Shown here piece by piece: positions 1-7,291 of a stretch of 17,781 nucleotides of DNA; position 1 is the stretch's first letter, and the number at the start of each line of letters is the position of its first letter. Source of the stretch: Minisyncoccota bacterium (GTDB lineage: Bacteria; Patescibacteriota; Minisyncoccia; Minisyncoccales; Minisyncoccaceae). The position numbers were made by a program, and so were the translations under genes. The DNA is taken from NCBI GenBank assembly GCA_028704295.1, contig JAQVLF010000008.1, forward strand, positions 1,817 to 19,597, given 5' to 3'. The notes below the pieces were generated by a model that did no database searches, had not been told where the DNA came from, and saw only the letters and a list, made by a program, of their open reading frames with translations.

Positions 1-127
1 ATTATGATGGAAGTAATTTTGAGATCACAGACATTCCTGTAAATGTTTCAGGAAGCATAGCTACATTTAATTTAGGAACTGTTAATCCAGGATATTCTGG
101 AAACGATGGTTATGTTGAATTTTTTGT
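1..127 (+). repeat. Perfect 127-bp repeat, copy 1 (489-bp period)
   Basis: Bases 1-127 are identical to 490-616. The 489-bp offset is exactly 163 codons, so the repeat is in frame inside the surface-protein gene and encodes the C-terminal part of its tandem domain. The copy begins at the window edge, so the true left limit is unknown. Zero differences, silent sites included, point to recent duplication or ongoing homogenisation. Confidence 0.95.
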
Positions 128-2219
128 AAATGTATCTAATGAGAATAGCCCAGTAATTCTTCCAAAAGAATTCAACACAGCTGCTCAAGACAAGCCTCTA
201 AGAGGATTAAACTACACTCAAAATCCATCTTCAGGATGGTTAACATCCTTATCTGGTGCTAATCCAGGAGATGACTTAAGATTTAACGTATATTATCACA
301 ATGCTTCAAGCGAAGCTGCTCAAAATACACAAATCACATTGAATTTATCTCCAAGCGGAGAATCAAGCAGTTTTACTGCTAATGCACAAATTGCAGCAAC
401 TGGTTTTGATACTTACACAAGCAACATGCCTATTAGCTTAACATCTAGTCAAAGCTTAGCAATTATTAGTACTGCAAGATGGTTTCATAATTATGATGGA
501 AGTAATTTTGAGATCACAGACATTCCTGTAAATGTTTCAGGAAGCATAGCTACATTTAATTTAGGAACTGTTAATCCAGGATATTCTGGAAACGATGGTT
601 ATGTTGAATTTTTTGTTAAAATTTCAAGTACCGGAGGTGGCGGCCCAGTAGTAACTCTCCCAACAGCAAACGCTGGGGTAAATCAAACAGTCAATCCGGG
701 AACCTTAGTTCAATTAGATGGATCAGGGTCAACAGGAACTGGCTTAACTCATGCTTGGACTTGCACAAATGGAATTACATTAAACAACGTAAACATAGTT
801 AATCCAACTTTTACTGTTCCTAGTAATGCAACTTCAGGAACTATATATACATGTAATCTAACAGTAACTGATTCTAATTCTAATACTGCAAGCGATAGTG
901 TTGCTATTACAGTAAACACAGGCACTCCTTCAGGGGGAACAGGCGGTTCAGGCGGCGGTGGACCAATCGTATATCAAGAGAAAAAGCTTTCCGCTGAAAT
1001 GTTAGATATTACTGAAAACAAAGAAGGTTCTGTTAAATTGAATGGAAAAATTACTGAATGCAGCGAAAACAATTGCAAAGCAAGATTCTTGTGGGGAACA
1101 ACTGAAGATTTAGGAACTCGTACTGACTTTATAGAAAACTTAGAAGACGAAGAAGAATTCTCATATGTTTTAAAAAATCTAACTAAAGGAAAAGCATATT
1201 ATGCAAGTCTTGAAGTTAAAATGGGAAGTGATACTTTTAGAGTAGAAACTCCTCTTAAGTTTATAACTTCTCCAGACAAACCACAATTCTTTAGTACTGA
1301 ATTTAAGAATAATGGAGTAAATATGGTTTGGAAAAAGGGTGATGGAGCTTCAAAGACATTGATTAAACGAGGCGTTAATACTTGCCCAGAATTTGGTGAT
1401 ACAACCTCTCCTACAATATATTTTGGAGAAGATGTAAAAGCAATTGATAATGCTTTAACATTAGGAGAAACTTATTGCTACAGTGCATGGATGATAGCAT
1501 CAGATGATTTAGAGTTAGCTTTTTCAGATCCTGTGGAAGCAACAATTTCTATTCCAAAAGTAGAAGAAAAAACCGTTTCAGAAACAGAAACTTCCACAAC
1601 AACCACTGCAAAGCCAAAAGAAGAACAGGAACAAATAGTTGTTATACAAGGTGAAGAAAAAGTAGAACAAGTAGCTTCTCCTCGATATGAACTTTCTTTA
1701 AAAAGCTTTGTAAGAAATATTTCTTTAGAAAAGCTAAGCTGGGAAGAAAATATCTTAGCTTCGCCAAATGACGAAGTAGAATTCCTAGTAGAGATTGAAA
1801 ATACTGGTAATGTTTCACTCAAAAATGTAATTATTACAAATAAATTAACTCATGGATTAAAAGACATTAGCGATGTTGCAATTAATGGTGCGAGTTATTC
1901 TAATAAGATACTAGACCGTGCATTCATTAAGGAATTAAGGCCTAATGACCCTGTTAAGATTACTTTTTCTGCAAAAGTAGATGAAATAGAAGAAGACAGA
2001 GAAATCACACTTTTAACAGAAACATATTCGAATCAGACAAAATCGATTACAGATATTTCTAAGATTAATAAAAGAATAGGAATTAGTGGAAATGGAGGAG
2101 CTTCATTATTTGAAGTCTTATCTCAAGGAAAAGCATTCCCATGGATCATACTTCTTTTAATTATAGCAATACTCGGAGGAATATACAGTATACTAAAAAA
2201 AAGAAAACCACAGCAATAA
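1..2219 (+). CDS. Large cell-surface protein (tandem domain, PKD, FN3-like, DUF11-like, C-terminal anchor), 5' truncated
   Basis: The frame is open from base 3 without a stop, so the gene begins upstream of the window. The TTG at 339 is only an internal codon. Visible order: end of one ~163-residue domain (to ~nt 130); a full second copy (~nt 140-625, with a DLRFNVYYHN motif and ending PGYSGNDGYVEFF); a PKD/REJ-like domain (~nt 655-915, ANAGVNQTV and DGSGS motifs); a Gly-rich linker; two FN3-like segments (~nt 985-1555); a Glu/Thr-rich linker (~nt 1556-1680); a DUF11-like domain (~nt 1680-2000, IENTGNVSLKNV); and a hydrophobic helix (~nt 2130-2195) followed by KKRK. There is no LPXTG motif, so I infer an outward-facing protein held by the C-terminal helix. 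Adhesion or surface-layer function is an inference from domain types. The ~163-residue repeat domain is one I cannot name. Confidence 0.85.
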   Translation, partial: YDGSNFEITDIPVNVSGSIATFNLGTVNPGYSGNDGYVEFFVNVSNENSPVILPKEFNTAAQDKPLRGLNYTQNPSSGWLTSLSGANPGDDLRFNVYYHNASSEAAQNTQITLNLSPSGESSSFTANAQIAATGFDTYTSNMPISLTSSQSLAIISTARWFHNYDGSNFEITDIPVNVSGSIATFNLGTVNPGYSGNDGYVEFFVKISSTGGGGPVVTLPTANAGVNQTVNPGTLVQLDGSGSTGTGLTHAWTCTNGITLNNVNIVNPTFTVPSNATSGTIYTCNLTVTDSNSNTASDSVAITVNTGTPSGGTGGSGGGGPIVYQEKKLSAEMLDITENKEGSVKLNGKITECSENNCKARFLWGTTEDLGTRTDFIENLEDEEEFSYVLKNLTKGKAYYASLEVKMGSDTFRVETPLKFITSPDKPQFFSTEFKNNGVNMVWKKGDGASKTLIKRGVNTCPEFGDTTSPTIYFGEDVKAIDNALTLGETYCYSAWMIASDDLELAFSDPVEATISIPKVEEKTVSETETSTTTTAKPKEEQEQIVVIQGEEKVEQVASPRYELSLKSFVRNISLEKLSWEENILASPNDEVEFLVEIENTGNVSLKNVIITNKLTHGLKDISDVAINGASYSNKILDRAFIKELRPNDPVKITFSAKVDEIEEDREITLLTETYSNQTKSITDISKINKRIGISGNGGASLFEVLSQGKAFPWIILLLIIAILGGIYSILKKRKPQQ
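490..616 (+). repeat. Perfect 127-bp repeat, copy 2
   Basis: Second copy of the repeat at 1-127. Identity breaks at 617, where one copy continues into the next domain unit and this one into the Gly-rich linker before the PKD domain. Confidence 0.95.
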
Positions 2220-2251
2220 TCAAAAACCGGGAGTAATCCCGGTATTTGATT
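2218..2251 (+). terminator. Stem-loop after the surface-protein gene
   Basis: AATCAAA and TTTGATT pair outside ACCGGGA and TCCCGGT around a GTAA tetraloop (GNRA type), with one A/A mismatch at 2225/2244. This gives two 7-bp helices. The outer helix overlaps the stop codon of the surface gene. There is no long U-tract beyond the stem, so termination is likely but could be inefficient. The loop ends 30 nt before obg. Confidence 0.65.
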
Positions 2252-2254
2252 TAA

Positions 2255-2260
2255 TATAAT
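2255..2260 (+). promoter_or_regulatory. Possible -10 box for obg
   Basis: A perfect TATAAT lies 20 nt before the obg ATG and just after the upstream terminator. No acceptable -35 is found at 16-19 bp spacing, because that region is the terminator hairpin. Support is therefore only the hexamer and its position. A start near 2267 would give a leader of about 14 nt without a Shine-Dalgarno sequence. Confidence 0.35.
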
Positions 2261-2280
2261 CTATGTGATTAAATTAAGTT

Positions 2281-3240
2281 ATGTTAATAGACGATATTAC
2301 AATTAAAATCTTTGCCGGAAAAGGAGGAAAAGGAAGAGTTGCTTTTGATAAAACTAGAATGGCAAAGGGCCCTACTGGAGGAAATGGAGGAAATGGAGGA
2401 AGCATATACTTTGAAGGAGTGTCTAACTTAAGCTCTTTAAAACAATTTAGATACCAGAAAGAAGTTAGGGCAGAAGATGGGGAGGAAGGAAAAGGGCAAT
2501 TGAAGGATGGAGCTAATGCAGAAGATGTTATTTTAAAAATTCCTGTAGGAACAATTATACATAATCTCTCTAATGGGCAAAAGATAGAAATTACTAAAAT
2601 AGGAGAAAAGGTTTTGATCGCGAAAGGAGGAAAAGGAGGCAAAGGAAATAACTTCTTTAAATCTTCAACAAATACAACTCCTATGCAATTTCAAAAAGGC
2701 CTTCCAGGAGAAGCCTTTATTATCCGTCTTGAACTCAAATTAATTGCAGATATTGGACTGATAGGTCTTCCTAACGCAGGAAAATCAACATTATTAAATG
2801 AACTAACAAGCGCTTCTTCAAAAGTTGCTAATTATTGCTTTACAACTTTAGAGCCTCATTTGGGGGTATATTATGAATTAATCTTGGCAGATATTCCTGG
2901 ATTAATTGAAGGTGCTTCCGTTGGAAAAGGGCTTGGCATCAAGTTTTTAAGGCACATTGAAAGAACACAAATATTATTCCATTTAATTTCAGCTGAATCA
3001 GAAGATCCTAAAAAAGATTACGAAGTTATTAGAAAGGAATTAGAGAAATACAACCCTGAAATACTTAAAAAAGAAGAATACATTTTTATCTCAAAAAGTG
3101 ATGCTATTGATGAAAAAGAATTAAAAAAGAAACTCAAACTGTTTAAAAATACTTTACCTATTTCTATTCTAGATGAAGAAAGTATGAATAATGTTAAAAA
3201 AATATTAAATACAATTATTGCAAAAAAGAAAGAAGTATAG
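2281..3240 (+). CDS. obg: GTPase Obg/CgtA (ribosome assembly)
   Basis: 319 aa. Obg is a GTP-binding protein that joins the large ribosomal subunit during assembly. Residues ~1-156 are the glycine-rich Obg fold (AGKGGKG, GGNGGNGG, AKGGKGGKGN). The G domain follows: G1 GLPNAGKST (162-170), G2 threonine in FTTLEPHLG (~187-195), G3 DIPG (204-207), and G4 SKSD (271-274), where most Obg proteins have NKxD. It ends right after the G domain, so the C-terminal OCT domain found in many Obg proteins is absent. The ATG at 2281 gives the normal N-terminus; no Shine-Dalgarno sequence is visible. It sits between two genes that share a surface domain. Identification is firm. Confidence 0.97.
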   Translation: MLIDDITIKIFAGKGGKGRVAFDKTRMAKGPTGGNGGNGGSIYFEGVSNLSSLKQFRYQKEVRAEDGEEGKGQLKDGANAEDVILKIPVGTIIHNLSNGQKIEITKIGEKVLIAKGGKGGKGNNFFKSSTNTTPMQFQKGLPGEAFIIRLELKLIADIGLIGLPNAGKSTLLNELTSASSKVANYCFTTLEPHLGVYYELILADIPGLIEGASVGKGLGIKFLRHIERTQILFHLISAESEDPKKDYEVIRKELEKYNPEILKKEEYIFISKSDAIDEKELKKKLKLFKNTLPISILDEESMNNVKKILNTIIAKKKEV

Positions 3241-3257
3241 CAAAAAGAATATAATAT

Positions 3258-3286
3258 TTTACAGCCATGTCTTTTTAGGATATAAT
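3258..3286 (+). promoter_or_regulatory. Sigma70-type promoter for the gene at 3322
   Basis: TTTACA (3258-3263), a 17-bp spacer and TATAAT (3281-3286). That is 5/6 and 6/6 matches at ideal spacing. The predicted start near 3293 leaves a leader of about 29 nt that contains a strong ribosome binding site. This is the best-formed promoter in the window. Confidence 0.8.
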
Positions 3287-3310
3287 GTAAAATATAGCTT
3301 TTTCACAATT

Positions 3311-3317
3311 GAGGTGG
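3311..3317 (+). promoter_or_regulatory. Ribosome binding site GAGGTGG
   Basis: GAGGTGG lies 4 nt before the ATG at 3322 and fixes that start. It stands out because most genes in this window have no recognisable Shine-Dalgarno sequence, which suggests the downstream protein is made at a high level. Confidence 0.8.
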
Positions 3318-3321
3318 AGAA

Positions 3322-3894
3322 ATGGAATTAAAAAATGGTTTACTCAAAACAGTGATATTGCCTTTGGCAATAGTAGTAATCGTAGTGATCGTGTTCGTAT
3401 ATGCGACCTATTCGCTAGGCGTAATGCCAGCAACATTCAACAATGGCCCAAGTGATTACCCTTTAAGAGCAGCTGACTTCACTCAAGATGAATCAGTGTG
3501 GAGTAAAAACTTACCTTATGTTAATTCGGGAGACGAACTAAGGTTTAAAGTCTACTACCACAACAGCGCAAACAAAGTTGCAGAAAATACAGTGATCGCA
3601 CTCAAGCTATCTTGTAGCGAAAATTCACAAATATTCAAAGCAACTTCCATAATCTCTGCAAAAGAGTTCAGGGATTATAGTGAAAGTATTTGTATCGGAC
3701 TTAAATATCCTAAGAGCATTGTTCTTAGAAAGGAAGCTGTTTGGTATCACGAATATTCCGAGGCTTCGCAATGGGAAAAAGAAAAAATTCCTGTAAGTGT
3801 CACAGATAATATTGCAACAGTTAATCTAGGAAGTATTGATCCAGGCTATACTCCTAACGACGGCTTTGTAGTATTCTTTGCTGACGTAAATTAA
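3322..3894 (+). CDS. Membrane-anchored single-domain surface protein, paralogous to the domain of the gene at 1-2219
   Basis: 190 aa. Residues ~9-32 form one strongly hydrophobic helix (an uncleaved anchor or signal), followed by a short linker and one extracellular domain. That domain matches the tandem domain of the large upstream surface protein along its length: DYPLR versus DKPLR, DELRFKVYYHNSA versus DDLRFNVYYHNAS, ATVNLGSIDPGY versus ATFNLGTVNPGY, and a closing NDGFVVFF versus NDGYVEFF. It contains two cysteines not present in the matching part of the repeat. It has its own consensus promoter and a strong ribosome binding site, so it is probably well expressed. Function is unknown. It could be a minor partner or a building block of the same surface structure (inference). 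Confidence 0.85.
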   Translation: MELKNGLLKTVILPLAIVVIVVIVFVYATYSLGVMPATFNNGPSDYPLRAADFTQDESVWSKNLPYVNSGDELRFKVYYHNSANKVAENTVIALKLSCSENSQIFKATSIISAKEFRDYSESICIGLKYPKSIVLRKEAVWYHEYSEASQWEKEKIPVSVTDNIATVNLGSIDPGYTPNDGFVVFFADVN

Positions 3895-3918
3895 GAAGAT
3901 TTCAAGTCTCTTTTTTTA

Positions 3919-3947
3919 TTGGCTAATTTATATATTTATGCTAATCT
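3919..3947 (+). promoter_or_regulatory. Extended -10 promoter giving a near-leaderless U32 mRNA
   Basis: TTGGCT (3919-3924), a 17-bp spacer and TAATCT (3942-3947), preceded by TG one base upstream (an extended -10). The expected start falls at about 3953-3955, on the ATG at 3954. No Shine-Dalgarno sequence is present, in keeping with a leaderless transcript. Confidence 0.5.
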
Positions 3948-3953
3948 TAAGCT

Positions 3954-5156
3954 ATGAAGAAACCAGAAATAATGAGCCCTATTAAAAACGGGGCGAGCTT
4001 AGAGGCATGCAAAGATTATGCTGATGCAGTATATTTTGGCGTTGCTGATTTAAACTTAAGAGCAAGAACAAATAGCTTAACCTTAAAAGATATTCCAAAG
4101 TTTGTTTCAAAATGTCACGAGTACAATATTAAAGCATACATGACTATTAATTCTGTGATATATAATGATGATATTAAAAAAGCAGAAAAATTAGTTAAAA
4201 AAGCAAAGAAAGCTAAAGTTGATGCCATTATCATATGGGACCCTGCTGTAATTGAAATTGCAAGAAAAGAAAAAGTTCCTTTTATTATATCAACTCAATC
4301 AAATGTATCAAATTTTAAAACAGTTGAATTCTATAAATCTCTTGGAGCTAAAAGAGTAGTACTTGCAAGAGAATTAACTTTAAAACAAATTAAGGAAATC
4401 AGAAAGAAAGTTTCTAATATTGAAATAGAAACTTTTGTTCATGGAGCAATGTGCGTTGCAATATCTGGAAGATGTATTTTGTCAGCCTATCTATTTAATA
4501 AATCATCAAACTCAGGGTCTTGCGCTCAACCCTGTAGAAAGCTATGGAGATTAAGTGATGATAAGGGTAACGAATTTGAAACCGAAGGAAAATACTTTTT
4601 AAATGCAAAAGATCTTTGCATGATTGAATTTGTTCCAGAATTAATTAAAGCTGGAATAGATTCGTTCAAAATAGAAGGGAGAAGAAGAGATCCTAAATAT
4701 ATTGAAGTGACAGCAAGATGCTATAGAGAAGCTGTTGATGCGTATTATGATAAAACGTTCACTAAAGAGAAAGTAGAAGGATGGAAAAAAGAACTCTTAA
4801 AAGTATATAATAGAGGATTTTCAACAGGCTTTTACTTTGGAGAGCCAGGGCCTGAAGGAATTAGCTATAATCAAGCAGACAATATTTCTAAATATGAAAA
4901 AGTTTTGGTTGGACACGTCACACATTATTATCCTAGAATAGGAGTAGCTTTGATCAATTTAAAACATAGAGGTCTTAGCGCAAATCAAGATATCCAAATT
5001 GAAGGAGAAAAAACTTTTATTGAACAAAAAACAGAATCAATGGAAATGAGCGGAAAAGAAATTAAAAGGGCTAAAAAGGGGGAAGAAATAGGAATAAAAG
5101 TTAAGGAAAAAGTATATAATAACGATAATGTGTTTGTTTTAAAGGAAAGAATATGA
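3954..5156 (+). CDS. Peptidase U32 family protein (probable RNA hydroxylase type)
   Basis: 400 aa. The family signature is clear: ETFVHGAMCVAISGRC at ~159-174, with four conserved cysteines at 167, 174, 190 and 194 (SGSC, QPC) that in characterised relatives bind an iron-sulfur cluster. Despite the 'peptidase' name, studied bacterial members (TrhP/YegQ for tRNA 5-hydroxyuridine, RlhA for 23S rRNA hydroxycytidine, UbiU/UbiV for ubiquinone) act in oxygen-independent hydroxylation. Which substrate this one uses cannot be read from sequence; TrhP-like tRNA modification is my best guess. The stop codon overlaps the start of rmuC (ATGA), so the two are translationally coupled. Confidence 0.9.
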   Translation: MKKPEIMSPIKNGASLEACKDYADAVYFGVADLNLRARTNSLTLKDIPKFVSKCHEYNIKAYMTINSVIYNDDIKKAEKLVKKAKKAKVDAIIIWDPAVIEIARKEKVPFIISTQSNVSNFKTVEFYKSLGAKRVVLARELTLKQIKEIRKKVSNIEIETFVHGAMCVAISGRCILSAYLFNKSSNSGSCAQPCRKLWRLSDDKGNEFETEGKYFLNAKDLCMIEFVPELIKAGIDSFKIEGRRRDPKYIEVTARCYREAVDAYYDKTFTKEKVEGWKKELLKVYNRGFSTGFYFGEPGPEGISYNQADNISKYEKVLVGHVTHYYPRIGVALINLKHRGLSANQDIQIEGEKTFIEQKTESMEMSGKEIKRAKKGEEIGIKVKEKVYNNDNVFVLKERI

Positions 5157-6187
5157 CAGAAGATACCATTGTTTTAATTACTTTCGGAATTTCAATATTA
5201 GGAGTATTAACTTTCTTTTTATACAAAATGAAAAAAGAAAGAGAGCTTTTATTTAAAGAGTTTGATTTAAAACAAGAAGTAATGGATTCAAAAAAAGACT
5301 ATATCAAAGAATTGACTGACGTAATAAGAAGGGAATTAGAAAGAAGTCAAAAGCAGATTGAGGTATTAGAAAAAGACAGAATCGGAGAATTTAGCTCGCT
5401 TAAAACAATTATTGAAGAGCATAAAATTTTAACAAAAGATCTTAAAGAATCTACGGACGGATTAAAGAACATTTTATCCAATAACCAAATGAGGGGAAGA
5501 TATGGAGAAGAAGTTGCAGAGGAACTTTTAAAATCTGTTGGATTTGTTAAAGGCGAAAACTATATCGTAAATACAGCACAAGACACTAATTCAAACCGTC
5601 CTGACTTTACAATATTTTTGCCTGATAAAACAAAAATTAATGTCGATGTTAAGTTTCCTTTAAGCGCGCTTATCAAATTTGAAGAAGCAAAAGAAAAACA
5701 AGAAAAGGATAGATATTTAAGCGAATTTAAAAAAGACGTTAAAGAAAAAATTAGGCAAGCTTCTTCAAGAGATTACATCAATCCTGAAGAAAAAACAGTT
5801 GATTTTGTAATTCTTTTTATCCCAAATGAAATGATTTTTAGCTTTATCTATGATAAGCTCCATGACGCTTGGCAAGAAGCTATGTCTAAAAAAGTAATTC
5901 TAGCTGGACCATTTAGCTTTACCGCAATATTAAGAATGATATTCCAATCTTACAAAAACTTTGTCATTGAGGAAAATCTATATAGCATTATTAAACTCAT
6001 AAAAGTATTTGAAGGAGAATATGAAAAGTATAATAAAGAACTTGATGTATTAGGGGATAGAATTGCAAGCGCTTCAAAGAAATATGACGAAATAGCAACC
6101 ACCAGAACAAAAAAACTAACTCAAGTTATCGAAAAAATAAAAGGAGAAAATCTTTTAGAAAACAGTGATTCAGACAAGTTAAGTTAA
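5153..6187 (+). CDS. rmuC: DNA recombination protein RmuC homologue
   Basis: 344 aa. Residues ~5-24 are a membrane helix, ~28-110 a charged coiled-coil region, and ~111-290 the RmuC nuclease-like domain. It begins QMRGRYGEEVAEELL and carries a PD-(D/E)XK-like arrangement: RPDF with Asp151, then VDVKFPL with Asp165 and Lys167. RmuC family proteins limit DNA inversions at short inverted repeats in E. coli; the biochemical activity is predicted nuclease. The start overlaps the upstream stop by 4 nt and has an AAAGGA ribosome binding site at 5141-5146, 6 nt before the ATG. The nuclease domain would face the cytoplasm behind the N-terminal anchor. Confidence 0.92.
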   Translation: MTEDTIVLITFGISILGVLTFFLYKMKKERELLFKEFDLKQEVMDSKKDYIKELTDVIRRELERSQKQIEVLEKDRIGEFSSLKTIIEEHKILTKDLKESTDGLKNILSNNQMRGRYGEEVAEELLKSVGFVKGENYIVNTAQDTNSNRPDFTIFLPDKTKINVDVKFPLSALIKFEEAKEKQEKDRYLSEFKKDVKEKIRQASSRDYINPEEKTVDFVILFIPNEMIFSFIYDKLHDAWQEAMSKKVILAGPFSFTAILRMIFQSYKNFVIEENLYSIIKLIKVFEGEYEKYNKELDVLGDRIASASKKYDEIATTRTKKLTQVIEKIKGENLLENSDSDKLS

Positions 6188-6224
6188 TATGGTATAGATT
6201 AAATCCTAAGCTATACCATATTAA
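6184..6224 (+). repeat. Perfect 14-bp inverted repeat between rmuC and rlmN
   Basis: TTAATATGGTATAG (6184-6197) is the exact reverse complement of CTATACCATATTAA (6211-6224), with a 13-nt loop. The left arm overlaps the rmuC stop codon and the right arm ends 5 nt before the rlmN ATG. There is no U-tract, so a plain intrinsic terminator is not the obvious reading. Alternatives are an mRNA-stabilising or translation-controlling stem, or a two-fold operator. A weak extended -10 (TGGTATAGA, 6190-6198) lies in the left arm. Confidence 0.85.
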
Positions 6225-6229
6225 GAAAT

Positions 6230-7204
6230 ATGAATTTAAAAAACCTAGATAAAATAATTGAAAAAGAGCCTGCTTTTAGAAAAAGACAGATTGAAAAATT
6301 AATCTATCAAGACGCTATAGATAATTGGGACAAGGCAACTGTCCTTCCTTTAAAATTAAGAGAAGAATTAAAAAAAGAAACTTCTCTTGATATAAAGGTA
6401 GAGGTTTATGAAAGCAAAGATACTAAAAAAGCTTTGATTACTTTAGAAGATGACTCTCAAATAGAAACTGTTTTTATGAAGCATTATGATAGAAACACCG
6501 TTTGTGTTTCTTCTCAAGTTGGATGCGCCTTAGGATGCAAATTTTGCGCTACTGGAAAATTAGGACTTAAAAGAAATCTTGAAACAGAAGAAATATTAGA
6601 ACAGGTGCTAGTTTTCAAAAGAAAAGAAAAGATAAACAATATTGTATTTATGGGGATGGGTGAACCATTTTTAAATTATGACAATGTTTTAAAAGCTATT
6701 AGAATATTAAATAGTGAAAATGCTTTTAATATTGGAGCAAGACACATTTCAATTTCAACAGTTGGAATAACTGAAGGCATTGAAAAACTAGCAGAAGAAA
6801 GACTCCAGGTTAATTTAGCTATTTCTCTTCATGCTCCCAATAATGATTTAAGGCAAAAATTAATGCCTGTTTCAAAAAAATACTCTTTAGAAAATGTCTT
6901 AAGAGCAGTTAATGAATACATTAAAAAAACAAATAGGAAAGTAATGTTTGAATATACTTTGATTGATAATGTTAATGATTCATTATACAATGCAAGAGAA
7001 CTTGCTCGCATAATGAAACATCCTTTGTATATGATTAATTTAATTAAGTATAATGACACAAAAGAATTTAAAGCTCCGTCAAATGAGAAAATTAAGAAGT
7101 TTAAAGAATATATAGAAAGAGCAGGAATACCCGTTACTGAAAGATATGGGTTTGGGGGAGATATTCATGCAGCTTGCGGACAGCTTTGTCTAAAAAAAAG
7201 TTGA
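6230..7204 (+). CDS. rlmN: Dual-specificity 23S rRNA/tRNA adenine C2-methyltransferase RlmN
   Basis: 324 aa radical-SAM enzyme that methylates C2 of A2503 in 23S rRNA and A37 in some tRNAs. The radical-SAM motif CALGCKFC gives Cys99, Cys103 and Cys106 for the 4Fe-4S cluster. Cys92, in CVSSQVGC, matches the E. coli Cys118 position. Cys316, in the C-terminal GDIHAACGQL, matches the methyl-carrying Cys355. The SAM-binding MGMGEPFLN motif (~140-148) is present. All catalytic residues are therefore in place. The start at 6230 has no Shine-Dalgarno sequence and follows an inverted repeat. The 3' end overlaps a TTGACA promoter element for the next transcript. Cfr-type resistance enzymes share this fold, but housekeeping RlmN is far more likely in this context. 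Confidence 0.96.
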   Translation: MNLKNLDKIIEKEPAFRKRQIEKLIYQDAIDNWDKATVLPLKLREELKKETSLDIKVEVYESKDTKKALITLEDDSQIETVFMKHYDRNTVCVSSQVGCALGCKFCATGKLGLKRNLETEEILEQVLVFKRKEKINNIVFMGMGEPFLNYDNVLKAIRILNSENAFNIGARHISISTVGITEGIEKLAEERLQVNLAISLHAPNNDLRQKLMPVSKKYSLENVLRAVNEYIKKTNRKVMFEYTLIDNVNDSLYNARELARIMKHPLYMINLIKYNDTKEFKAPSNEKIKKFKEYIERAGIPVTERYGFGGDIHAACGQLCLKKS

Positions 7205-7229
7205 CAAATTTATGGTAATCAAATATTAT
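7201..7229 (+). promoter_or_regulatory. Sigma70-type promoter overlapping the rlmN stop
   Basis: A perfect TTGACA (7201-7206) overlaps the rlmN stop codon. After a 17-bp spacer comes TATTAT (7224-7229, 5/6). A perfect TATAAT also occurs at 7227-7232, but with a 20-bp spacer. The start would be near 7236, only 8 nt before a terminator-type hairpin. Confidence 0.7.
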
Positions 7230-7243
7230 AATAATATAAAGTC

Positions 7244-7279
7244 TCCTGCGCCTGCTTATAAGCAGTGTGCAGGATTTTT
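7244..7279 (+). terminator. Strong intrinsic terminator / possible attenuator before the NYN gene
   Basis: TCCTGCGC (7244-7251) pairs with GTGCAGGA (7267-7274), and CTGCT with AGCAG around a TATA loop. The result is a 13-bp stem with one G·U pair and one bulged base (7266), followed by TTTTT (7275-7279). It is the most convincing intrinsic terminator in the window. It lies between a promoter and the start codon at 7292, so it either ends rlmN transcripts or attenuates the new transcript. Confidence 0.85.
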
Positions 7280-7291
7280 ATTAACACACTC

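Noticed and set aside
339..341. TTG as start codon of the surface protein
   Set aside because: The frame is open back to base 3, and the upstream codons encode the same repeated domain, so the gene starts outside the window.
2274..2642. Minus-strand frame rich in Pro and Phe opposite obg
   Set aside because: It is the mirror of the glycine-rich Obg repeats (GGA codons). obg itself is certain.
3895..3917. T7 tract after the gene at 3322 as an intrinsic terminator
   Set aside because: No stem longer than 3 bp can be formed before the T-run.
7265..7267. GTG start for the NYN protein
   Set aside because: It lies in the 3' half of the terminator stem. The ATG at 7292 gives the expected N-terminus just before the first catalytic Asp.
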